NCBI GenBank assembly: GCA_037783545.1
Contig: JBBELK010000015.1
Coordinates: 744,001 to 808,000 of the forward strand
Length of the DNA stretch: 64,000 nt
Source: Henricia sp. BOLD:AAB3569
Lineage: Eukaryota > Echinodermata > Asteroidea > Spinulosida > Echinasteridae
Direction of reading: 5' to 3'
Positions 13,201 to 25,200 of this stretch are shown one piece after another (position 1 is the stretch's first letter; each line of letters begins with the position of its first letter). A program made the position numbers and the translations under genes. The notes under the pieces are model-generated. The model saw only the letters and a program-made list of their open reading frames with translations, did not search any database and was not told where the DNA came from.

Positions 13201-16200
13201 TTTAAACGAAACCCAATTTTAAAGAATTTACAATAGTTTTCAGAGGGTTATTTGTAATGACTTCATGAAATATAAATAAATTTTTATGAGGTCGTAGACA
13301 AATTTTGACCAGATAAAGGTTCAACGATTTGTTTTTGGGGGCCTAGGGGTATTGTGTACATTGCACATGCATCTAGTATAAGCACCAGCAACAATATTAA
13401 GTGTCGGCCGAACGGGTTAACCGATACTTGAAAGAATTGTAAACCAGTTTCTGAACTAAGCGTAAATTCCCACCCTTAGCAGTGTTTGCCTTTAACTTTT
13501 TGCCCAATTGGCCAACAGGGCCAGTTGGCTTCAGTCTTTACTGGCCCGTCAGCATTTCAAGTGGCCTGGTTCAAATTTTTTTATTTTTTATTATTTAAAT
13601 TTGTTTATTAACTCACAGCCAGTTGTTTGAATTAACCACATGTGAGCGAATAAACAAGGACAATTTGGTAGATTTTCGATTTAATTTTCTCTAAAAGGAG
13701 GCACTGTATGATAATACCCTACCTAATGCATTTTTAAAAACATAGTTACGGCATGGGTCTGTTTTATTCTAACTGGCCATTTGGGGAGGCTTTCCAGCTG
13801 GCCCGAGACAATTTCAACTGTCATTTGGCCAACGGACCAGTGCTAATTCGAACACTGCTTAGTTATAACTGTGTTGTAAAAGTTGTGAAAATGTATGAAT
13901 TATATTGCATCCGTATTGTATGCATAGGACTATTTGACCCTGCTGAGTAGTACGAATGTGTATTTCTCATCTTCTCAATAACCATGATAACTGATCCTTA
14001 TCGAACTGATAAAATAAGCTCCCCAGGGAACAGTTATGTGCTTTGTGTGGTATTACGGGACTAGCACAATGAACTTTCTATTTCACTTCTGTGGTGAAAT
14101 GATATACACACATTTGTTACTTCCTTGTTTGTTTGGTAAAGGGGATACCAGATGAAAGAGATGGGTTATTTTTTTTATGGGATTTAAAAGGCCAAAAAGC
14201 AAAACTTTCAATTCATAATCAGACACTATTTATATCTAAAATGAATGATACGGTAGTCTGACCCATCGTGAGATATCATTGTGTATCATGGTGTGCTTTC
14301 ATTTTCACAAAAAGTGGAGTTTATCAATAAATACGATCTCAAATGTACCAAAATATTTTCCCCTTAGCGTATACATTCTTGAGCAGGCTCATGGAATGAA
14401 CAATGGGTTCATTGCATAACCTGGCAATTTCATCTGGCATAGGTCCAGGGAATTACATGCAAGTGGTGTTCCCACTGGACTTGTATGTTAAACAACCGGA
14501 ATTATAAAATTAAAAGAGCGTATTCAGATTTTTCCAGAAAATGTATTTCGTTTTAACCCGAGAATCATAAAATACCTCCCCAACATACTAACCATGGGAA
14601 GAAAACAAGAAATTTGTAATCTCTAATTTGGATGTGAAGGCAAAAGAAAGTTGGTGTAATCACTGCACTGCTTTATGGAACCAGATAAATTAGTTAACAA
14701 AACATCTGTGGTTTTTAGACAATATCTTTGGGTTAACAAAATGTGATCTGGACACGCTCCATTAAGTCCAATGGGGGAAAAACACTTTCTTTGTTCCTTA
14801 CCTTCCATCATTATCCATGCTCTCTAGATCCGCAGTAACATTGGCAATCTCATTTTCAAGCTCCTGTTAAAATGAAATTAAAGCAAAATAAATCCACAAT
14901 TGTTAGAGCCACAGGATGTCATAACTGAAACAAATGTACAACCATTTTTCTATAGGCCACAGACGGCATGACAGGGGGCAGTCACATTGTCACCGTGCAC
15001 CATGCAGAAGTGGCACTTTATGGATATGTATTGACACATCATTTAAACGTGAAAACCTGTCCCCTGTCATGGCCGCCAGTGCAAAGGGTCTATACTGGGT
15101 GAAATACACAGATAACAGCCAGAACCAAATACTGCCTTAGACGTTTGTAACTTCCGCCTTCTAATTTGCACAGTTTTGGGAACCATTTCACAATTGGAGA
15201 TGAATCAAGTACCGTAACAACACAAGTCTACAGCGAATTCTGGACTTTCAAGCTTGAAACAAGAATTGGTCGAAAGCACTCCTGAGAAGTTGAGTTTGTC
15301 CATCATGACTTACATGTATTTTCTCCTGCTTGAACTTGGCATGATGTTCAATTACGCAAGTGCCGTTAAGCAGCATCATGGTGTGTGGTCCATAACAGCT
15401 CAATCTCAAAGCACTTGAAGATCATTTACAATGCGGCATGCATACCAAAAACCAGTATGTCAAATTAGGCTTCAACAGACACGGTGCAGTTCCCTTGGAC
15501 TTCAGAACACAGCGGGAAAAGATTCCTGGCTATCGATGAATATTAAATATCTTCTGATCTCCAAAGTGAACCTTCCAGTTGCATATATCGTTGGTTCAAA
15601 TCCGGTTTTAACAGCAATGTGGCAAGCCAAAAACTGTGAATGTCACATTAGGCTCCAACAAACAACGTTGCAGTTTCCTCTGACTCCTGTTGCTGTTGAT
15701 TTCAGCTTGTTCAGAAACACAGTGAATATTATTCCTTTTCCGATCTCCAAAACTGAACATTGCATTTGCCGATCACCAGTACAAATCAAGATTTAAGAGT
15801 CATTTTTAGATATCCAAGCCTATATTTTCCCCTACTTTTTTTTATTGGAATTGACATCCAGAATCCTTTTTCTGAGAAAAATTAGCTCAGTTAGAATTTT
15901 AATGAGGGCATACATGAGGGCATACATGTACATGAGGGCATACCCAAGAAGAGCTAATATTAATAATTAATAATGTATTTCTGGATGTCAAATTTAACCA
16001 AAAAAAGGGAGAAAATGTGGTCACAGACCTCTAAAAAATGGCTCTGCTGTAAGACATCTGCAGGTCACGGAAATAACATCCAATTAAGCTTCTCTGCATC
16101 AGTTAGATAATTCCCAATGAACGTGTACGTGGATGCCGCCTCCTTTTCTTCCGCAAATCTTCAGTCATCAATGTCGTCTGTCTATCACGAGCAGTTCATC

Positions 16201-19200
16201 AAAGACTTAATAGCATCGCTTCATTAAACAATACGTGCATCCATAACATCGAACTCCTTGTACCATTTCACAAGACATGATTCTCTGAACAACGTTTTCG
16301 CCGAATATCCAGCGTTTCCAATGACCAGCTGAAGTACACATGTAAGACTGGCGATCCTATTAAGAGACCTGACAGGGAGTCTTTAATAACGGGCCCCCTC
16401 ATGCAGAGCGTGCCAGACCAGGCGTGGATTTGATTTCATTTTCCCCGATATTTGCCAGGATATTAATGTCACAGGAATGCAACACTATCGTGCTGGCTAC
16501 GTACGGCTACATATGTACGCATTTCAGCTGCTTAAAATACACTTGAGAAATTAAAATTGATTATCTTACAGATGTCCTCTCAAGGACGACGACTCATTAG
16601 AAAGATCCATTGGAAGTTTTGTACATCCAGGAAAATAAAATATAGTATTTAGTTCCTTGTTTATAGATATCAATTGTGTCATTTGCAAAAGATACTATTT
16701 AATTAATTCTTGAAACAAAAGAACAACGTTGGTTAAAGAACAAGGTCGGTAAACTAGTCTGCAAAATTTCCAGCTCCATAGAATCAACAATGTTTTAGAA
16801 ATCCTTAAAAATCTTTGGAGAAAAAAATGTGTGCATGCTTTTTTAAAATCACCTAAGTTTTTAATTTCATAACATTAAAGGTCGTGTTTTGGACTGGAAA
16901 GAATAAGGGTTTGTTACCATTACTATTAACACAGTCAGGTTTTTGTTAACTCATTTGTTAACACTGAAACAGATTCTAAGAGAAACCTAAGGGAGTAATA
17001 CCACTGTGCCCCATAGCTCATGGTAGAATATCTGCCTAGTGTGCCAGAGATCTTGCAATGGGTGAAAATCCTGATGAGAACCATACGATTTTCCTCTCAA
17101 CCGGTGTATAATTTGCATCTTTGTAGTACAAGACTTCACAATCAAACGCACAAACAAGACGTGAAATGAATCACCAAGCTACATAACTTCATTTTATCAG
17201 ATGCTTTTCTCAAGCATCGGTGCATACATTTAATGTACTTTTGAGCAGTGGGAGTGAGCGAGGGCATTATTATGTACGTGTAATTTCTTCTTTTTTTAAA
17301 AGCGACTTCAAATAAACTGTCTAGGGGCCGTCCAAAGTTGTCAACATTTTCACGGTTCTACAAAGTGTAGGAAGGGGGAGAGAGTCGAGGGTCGCACAGG
17401 ACTTCACATGCACTGTAAAATGTTGACATTTCACGGTAGTGACAAAGGATGTTGATAAGTAGTATACCAGGGTATAAAAAATACTACCGTATGCTCTGTA
17501 GAACCGTGATAAGTTGGCAACTTTGGACGGCCCCTTAGTTACACTCAATTTAGCATTGCTGATTTATCATCACACCTGTAAATGCTACCCAAACATACAG
17601 ATTCGGCAGTTCGGGCATCTTTGGTAAAAAGCTTGTGTGGAGCAAATTGTTTGGTGTGCAATTTGCATTTAAAGGCACAGGCTCGTCAGCAATGCGCGCC
17701 CGCCAAATGTGTGCCACGCAATACGCAGCTCCATAGCAAAGGCATGGAGCTGCGTGTTTCGAGCACGAATTTGGCGGGCGCGCATTGCTGACGAGCCTGT
17801 GCCTTTAACCAAAACTGTGCACGGAAAACAAATAAAATCATCAATGTTGTGTTTGTTACCGTTGCTACCAACACTGAGTAGGATTATTCTCGTCAACTCA
17901 CGAAGTAACATTTTGGTTAATTGAAAAATGATATAATGGCCTTTATTATTTATTTATTTTTTATTTATTTATTTATTCACCACATCCAACAGCGGAAGGA
18001 CTGCAAAATACAGGAATAGGATCAATTAACATAGATATTCGAATAACTACTGTATCAACTTCTAAGTTGAATTAGAAACGGCCAGAGATCCCTCCCCTTG
18101 CTCTTCATGAAAGAATGCTCTAGGATGCTCTTTAAAGAGCGTTACCGAAACCTAACACACTGGACCAACGGCTTTACATCCCTTCCGAAGGACGGAACAA
18201 GTCAGTGTGATTAAGTGCCTTGCTCAAGAGCATAAGTGCCACAACCTGTCACGGCCTGGAATCGAACTCACATTCTAGTACTCGCACAGGAACTTTAGTT
18301 TGATGCACTAGACCGCTCGGCCATAACACCCCACATACATGTATATGTACGTACATCACCTGATTTAAAATCCTTGTTATATGACACTGTACATGTGTGT
18401 GTTTCTTGTACGTCATTTTCAGTACATGTAATACCGGTACATCTATCAGGAAATGAACTGAAAACCAGTTATTTTATTTCACTTACACAATACACCTGTG
18501 AAACTCATGAAAAACAAATTGTCCATAAAACAAATAGTATTCTACTGCCTCATTGTTAATTAAAACTTACATACTGTACATGTAGCTTTGCCTGTATTTC
18601 TTGCAATTTTGAGGGATGTTAAATTGAAAGGTGCAGACTGGGGAAGTCGTTAATTCTAAGGTTTTGTTTTTAGTAAAATTTCTTTTCAGTAAAATGAATG
18701 CTCATTAAAAGGTCATTCCTTGTCAAATCACCCAATGGTTAAGCCTGACCATCTCTGTTTTTGATGAAACTTAGTATACTTGGGATTCCACCAAATCAAA
18801 ATGTTTAAATCAAATCTCAAATTTTAGTAATTTCGCATCGCATCAGCAAAAACTGTGCTCGCAGTAGAAACACTACGCAGGCCTACATGTGCCAAGAAGT
18901 AAACAAATCTGCCTAACAATATCCACACGTGTTTTACATCTGAAAGACATAAAATGTACGAGTGTTCAAAACTTACCCTGATTTCTCGGAGCAATTGTTG
19001 CTTAGCCCTTTGAATGTCATTCAGTAGTTTTATTTCTTCAGATGTCAGATCTACGAGACAAAACACCAAATCAGAGTCATTTAATCCACCGAAATGCATA
19101 AGATTCACTGTTTAAATTGAACCCACAAGCAACTTGTGAAGTACGCAGAACTTGACAAAATATTTTAAGAAATGTTATTATTTCCTTGTTACTGCATATA

Positions 19201-22200
19201 CTGATTAGGATCTATGCCATGCATTATAGATTGCCTTTATAGCCTTCACATCCGTATTCAGTTCCAGGCAGGAAAACAGTTTTTAAGACGCACTTCCTGG
19301 GCTAGAAACACATTGTACTGTTGAAATAGGATTGTTTATATAAATTGGCATCTGTACATGTAAAACATTCAAGGTGGGTCTTTAGGAAAATAACTTAAAT
19401 ACCGGCACATTGTACACTCGCAGAGTACACAGAAATCTCAAAGCTTGTTAAATAATTACCCAATAGGCCGTATTCCTGAACGCGGAGGGCGCTGTCAAGT
19501 GGTTCGCGCCTGGTCCGCGCTCATCGTGCGTTATGTTCGAACACAAAACGCGCTACGCGCACACGCCTTCCAAACGTTTATTTTGAATGGAAATCTGTGC
19601 GCGCGACACAGGTCTGCGCGCTCCGCGTTCGCGACTTTTCCCCACGTACGTATGCACGTACCCCCACCTTTCTACTGTCGTCTATGGACATTTTCCCCCA
19701 AATCACCTTGTTCGGGCGCCCTCACGCATTCAGGAATACGGTCTATAGACCATATTGAATAGCTGCCATCTTGTAGGGCAACTTTTGTTGTTCAAATATG
19801 TCAACAATGCAAGCACATAATGTGCAACCATGCATGTCCTAACAAAACAAAGAAAGTGCCCCAAGTACAAGATATTTGATACTGTCTATATTAACTACTT
19901 AATTAATACAACATAGGTTTCAGCTATTAGAAATCTTTGTAGTCGAATAGCAAATGTTTGAAAAACTTGGTTTGAAATGCAATATTTAGAATGATGCCTA
20001 AATGAAATAGCCAAACATGACACACTGGGCAGATGCTCGACCAGCTCAGCTAAGAGATACAGTGTTTACTCCGTCAGGTGTTACTCAAGAACCTAACTTT
20101 TAGTGTTGCATGAATGTAACAATTGCAAGAAATTTTCTTTAAAATAAACTACATACCATGACAGGTTCAACCATTTCTAAATTCTTTAAATTCTGATGAG
20201 ACTGTTTGGAAATTGCAGAGGAATTTCTTTCAACCCTTTAAATGTCATTTTAAAAATTACATGTAGTTATAGTACAAATTTGTACTATTGATGGTGAACT
20301 CTCATATGAGAAGCTCTCATATGAGAAGCCCTCATTTGAGGGCGGAGTAATGAATGTACATGTATGTAGTTTCCTAATTTTCCTTTTCCTGCACGAGAAC
20401 AAAATGGTAATTCTGAAAAGATATTCGTTACAAATGCTTCAAAATGTCACACTTTAGCTCTCGTCTCACCTGTAATACCCTCAAAATTATACAACCATTC
20501 AATGTACAGCCACATAAACCACAAAGCACCCCATTCTTGCTCCACATTCAATGGCATACCTTAGTTGTCACTGCATTGACAGCTGAACAGCCCAAATCAG
20601 ATTGGCACCTCTGGGCCAATATCAATAGGTAACCCAATCCATCAAATTTTAATACTTTCAAAACATGGCCTGACAAACTCAAACAAACCTGCCAGACAGT
20701 TTTGGCAACACACAGATCATGTTACTGATAAGAACCAAGTAGATGTATGTGCACCTGTACCAAGTATGTATGTATTTTTCTGTTTTCACAGCAACATAAC
20801 TTAGTACTAAAATGTGGCAGCAGTTCCTAGGTAGCTGGATCTAAACATTCAAATTTAGAACGTGCACAAGGGAAGAGTTCATTGGTTTCAGTGCAAATCC
20901 AGTAACCTTGGTATTAAACACAGGGCGACTCTTTTTAACTCTTAAGCCGTGTCCACATTGGACTTGTTTTTCGGCAGATGGTAAAATGAAAAAAATGGCT
21001 AAATTGTAACGCTGTCCGCATTTGGACTTTTTCGACACGGGAAAATTTACCGAGACCGTGGGAGAGCATGCGCAGTGTCCCTTTGCAGTATGACCTTCAC
21101 GGCCCGGACGTACGCTCCAGAGCACTTTTACCGACTCGATGTGTCCGCATTGGACATATCGTCTTGAGAAAAAGTTACCTAGTCAATTTTCCTGGGCAGC
21201 AGTTGGCCAGGAAAAGTAACCACTAGACTCGGGGAAAAGTTACTCAGAGGAAAACATCCCAGGCTGTCCACACAGGATTAAAATTGGGAAAGTACCCATC
21301 GTCTCGGTAAGTTTTCCCAAAAAAAATCAAATGCGGACAGGCCTTTAATATATATTTTTTACAACAGACTGACTGTATGAGAAGTAATGATAATGGCCAA
21401 GGCCATAAAATCTTTGCCTAGGCCAAGGATTGACCAGTTCTTATCAGTTCATAAAGCAAACTACAATATTGTTGCTATCTCCGAAATGTGGCACACTTCA
21501 ATTCTCCTTCTCTGTTTGGCGTAATAATCTGTTACACCGACATTAAAATATAATACATGTACAGCTCTAAAATATCTTTATAAATTTCAATACTACGTGT
21601 AGGGAGAAAAATTCATCTTTGAAATTCATCACAATTTGTCAATGGAAAAAAATTTCAAGCCTACCGGTACACATAAATTTGTCTGTATCATAGTACAGTA
21701 TTGGTGCAAATACCGTACACTGTGTATTTAAAAGTTTCAGCTAATCAGCAACAAGTATGCCACAGCCATGGTAAATGACACTGCCTAAAAAAATTGAGCC
21801 TTACTTGAAAGTTGAAGCCCAAAACAAGATGTATCCACTAAAGGCAGAATATTGTCTTTTTCAACAAACGGAACATCACTTGCTATGAACAAGCCCTTAA
21901 ATCCAGCAAGACCTCATCAACAGGATCAATTCCCTTGATAGGGACACTTCTAGCAACTCCTTATATTACACCCTCAGGATCTGGTCCTGCTAATTATCTG
22001 GTTGACCTCACACCTTACGCCTTGGGACTACCAAGCACTCCTCCCCACAACACTGAAGGTCTCAGTCTTGAGGCTGCGGACTGCCCCAAGGTGTGTCAGG
22101 CCGGAACTTGTGGAATTTTCAATGCACTTTAGAATAATATTTGCAAAGTTCATACCATTTGACTCAATTAAACTCAATTTGTTTTAGAGCTTGTTTTCCA

Positions 22201-25200
22201 ATCCTGTTACAGTTTTCCAATCCTGTAAGTTAAAAACCAAAAATGGTTCTCCTCCCTCATTACATGTAGTTTACAAGTGGGTCTTTCTATAAATTAGGGG
22301 TCCAATGTTGGTGTCCCCCGTTACATTTTACATCTTGTTTTTGTAAATTCAGGACACATTCTTTAAAGAGTGAGTACATAAAGTACAATTCATACAAAGT
22401 GGTTTAAAAGCCATTTTAATGATTTTTGTACGAAAAATAACGCATATCAGGTGTAACGGGGGACACCAAATGTCACACTTTTGGACCCCTAATTTATAGA
22501 AAGACCCAAGTACATGTAGACTAGAATTGAAATTGTTGTGCTAAAAACCATCTAGGCCTACATGCACAAAGACCGTTCAGACACCACTAAGATCAATTTT
22601 CGGTCAAACTGAAATTAGGTAGACTGCTTTTAAAAAGATGTCTGAACATGCCTAAAATCATAACAACCCATGATACGTCTCAATTCGTCCAATTAAACGT
22701 TGCAAAACTGAACAGTAGAATGGGGTACAGTGCACTTCCTGACCCGTTGGTGGGCATCCTACTTGGACTGTGCCGTGATTGGCAGGCCTGCAACTCAACA
22801 CAAACACAGTGTAAACCAGATGAAGAAACAGGGACTATGTGTTGTTGGAGGTGTGCCAGAAATCATGCTGTGACACTAAGAAAAGCCCCATGGGCAGTCG
22901 CTGTAACTCCCTTAAGAAAAAAGTACAGCTGGCACTTTCCAGTTTCCCCACTGGTTTCCCAGGAGAATGTTTTAATTATTCTCTGCGCATAGAGTGTAGA
23001 AAGTACATGTACATCACACTACAAGTTCACCAAAAGTGCCACTTACCTTGCTGAACTGTATAGATAGTCCAGCAAAAATGGCCCCCCAAAAAATTAACTT
23101 TAAATTCGGTAGCAATGGCAACTTAAAACATGCTAACATGCAGGCATCATCCAGACACTATTTACTTTGCTTGAAACACCAATTTAAAATCTTGTTTCTG
23201 TGCAAATGTTTGCCTATGCTATATTTAACCATTTTAAAAATGGTATTAGGCCAGTTTCATCTTACCACTAAAATATTATTTTAAACTACCAAGGAGGTTT
23301 GTGTTCAGACCTGTTCCAAATTTTAGCCAAAGAAGTTGACAGAGTTACGCAAGAACCCTTTCTGTGGCACACTTTTTATGTGAATAAATAATTGCACACT
23401 TTTTATGTGAATAAATAATTGCAATTTATAGGTTAAAGTGTTGTGGAAAAAGTACTTTACAGACACTTTACATATTTTGTTATACTTGAACTAACTTTAT
23501 TCAAAAAATGATTTTATTTCTTTTAATGTCACACCGAAACAATGGGCTGTTTACATTTGCACGTACCAGCTTATGTGTAACTTTATAACTTACAAAGGGA
23601 AAGCAAAACAGCAGTTTAAGAATTCTAAGAAATGGTAGTAATATGATCACACTTGTAATACGATACGCCTACACGATACCCGTTTCATCAATTTTGTGAT
23701 AAAAGTACTTGACATATACATGCACCCAATGACGTCCATGTAGACGCCCACTGAGCCATGGGAGAACTGTACATACACTGTATGTAAATGATGAAAATAT
23801 TTACAAACAATTTTTTACTCATTAAAATAATTGTTATTTTGCAATTATCTTGTCGGATCAGTTGCGGTTTATGCTATCTAGGAATTTCCCAAAATTCAAG
23901 TGTAGTATATGAATGCATGTACATGTATGTAAACAAGATTAAACGCATTACTGATTATGAGTCATTAGACCTTGTCCCGCCCCCAGACTTTTGTGCACAA
24001 AAATCGCCTCTGTTTTGCTGAAGGAAATTACATGTCGCAACTGAAACTGCAACAAAGTTTTAAAGAGTTCATTTGGTCATGATAAAGTATCATTATTGAA
24101 TAGTTGATTGTGGCTTCAGACCTTACAAAACATACATGTATGAGATTGGCTGAAAAACGTCCGTTTCCTCACAAAATCTTAGGCCAAAGAAAAGAAGGAA
24201 CTATGTTTATCGTAAGTTGGGGTCTCCCAAACTTTTAGGGGGGGTGGGGGGGGGGGTGGTAAGTGGATTCCTAGCAATAAAGTCAAGTTGACATGAAGCC
24301 AACAGGCCATGTTTTTAATTGAAATACTAAAAACAAAAAAAACAATTTGACACGCAGGGTTGAAAGTGACGCGCGCGCTAACGATATAGGCCTATATTTT
24401 AAAAAATTGTTTTTTTGTGTTTTTGAAGAAAAAAAACCTTAAAATAAAGATAAAATACGGTATTTTTTTTCCGTATACATTGAACAGAGATTTTAAGGAA
24501 ATTACCTCCTGAAATCAACAGATTTAATGTCATTTTAACTTAAGATATACTTCCCACTTGCACTTTTGTCGCAAATATTGCTTTTCTGTAGAAAAATCAC
24601 GTTTTCTTCTTCAAAAATTGCCTTCAGTTAGTGCACAAGATAACCATTCACGCGCGTGCGCAGCGCCCTCTGTTCTCGCGCTTTATACGCACAGACCGCT
24701 CGCCACGTCATTTTGTGCATTACTTCATGCAGTAATTTTATCATTTATTTATCTCATAAATGCAACATTTGCAACGGAAGTGTCGGTGGGAAGTATATCT
24801 TAGAATTGAATAAGCTATCGATTCCAATATATAAATTCACCGAAATCTGTGTTCAATGTATGAGAAAAAAATCCTAAAATACAGACCGTTTGCCCCAAAA
24901 TCAAATATGCGCATGGACGAGAGCGGAGAGGTCTACACTAGACTGGTTTCCTGTCCTCATATTTACTTCCCTTCGTCGTGTTGACCTCTCCACTCTCGCG
25001 ATTGCGCATATTTGATTTGGGGGCAAACGGCATGTATTTTAATTTTTATCTCACGGAAGGTCTCTATTTTGCCCCACGATTTCACCGAAACTAGACATCG
25101 GATCGATGCGTACTCTTCGGAATATTGGAACATTGGGGCGAGTGCACCTATTGAGCAAATATCAGAGCCAAGAGACAAATTTCATTTGCGTGAGTTTGCC

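Noticed and set aside
15431-15796. 121-codon plus-strand frame
   Set aside because: It is a diverged tandem duplication of non-coding sequence; no protein family fits.
22648-22992. 114-codon plus-strand frame with several Cys residues
   Set aside because: No recognised similarity, no splice sites that join it to another exon, and it lies in a cytohesin intron.
24542-25040. CpG-rich promoter of another gene
   Set aside because: The CG-rich words belong to two palindromic elements; no exon was found near them apart from cytohesin exon 1.
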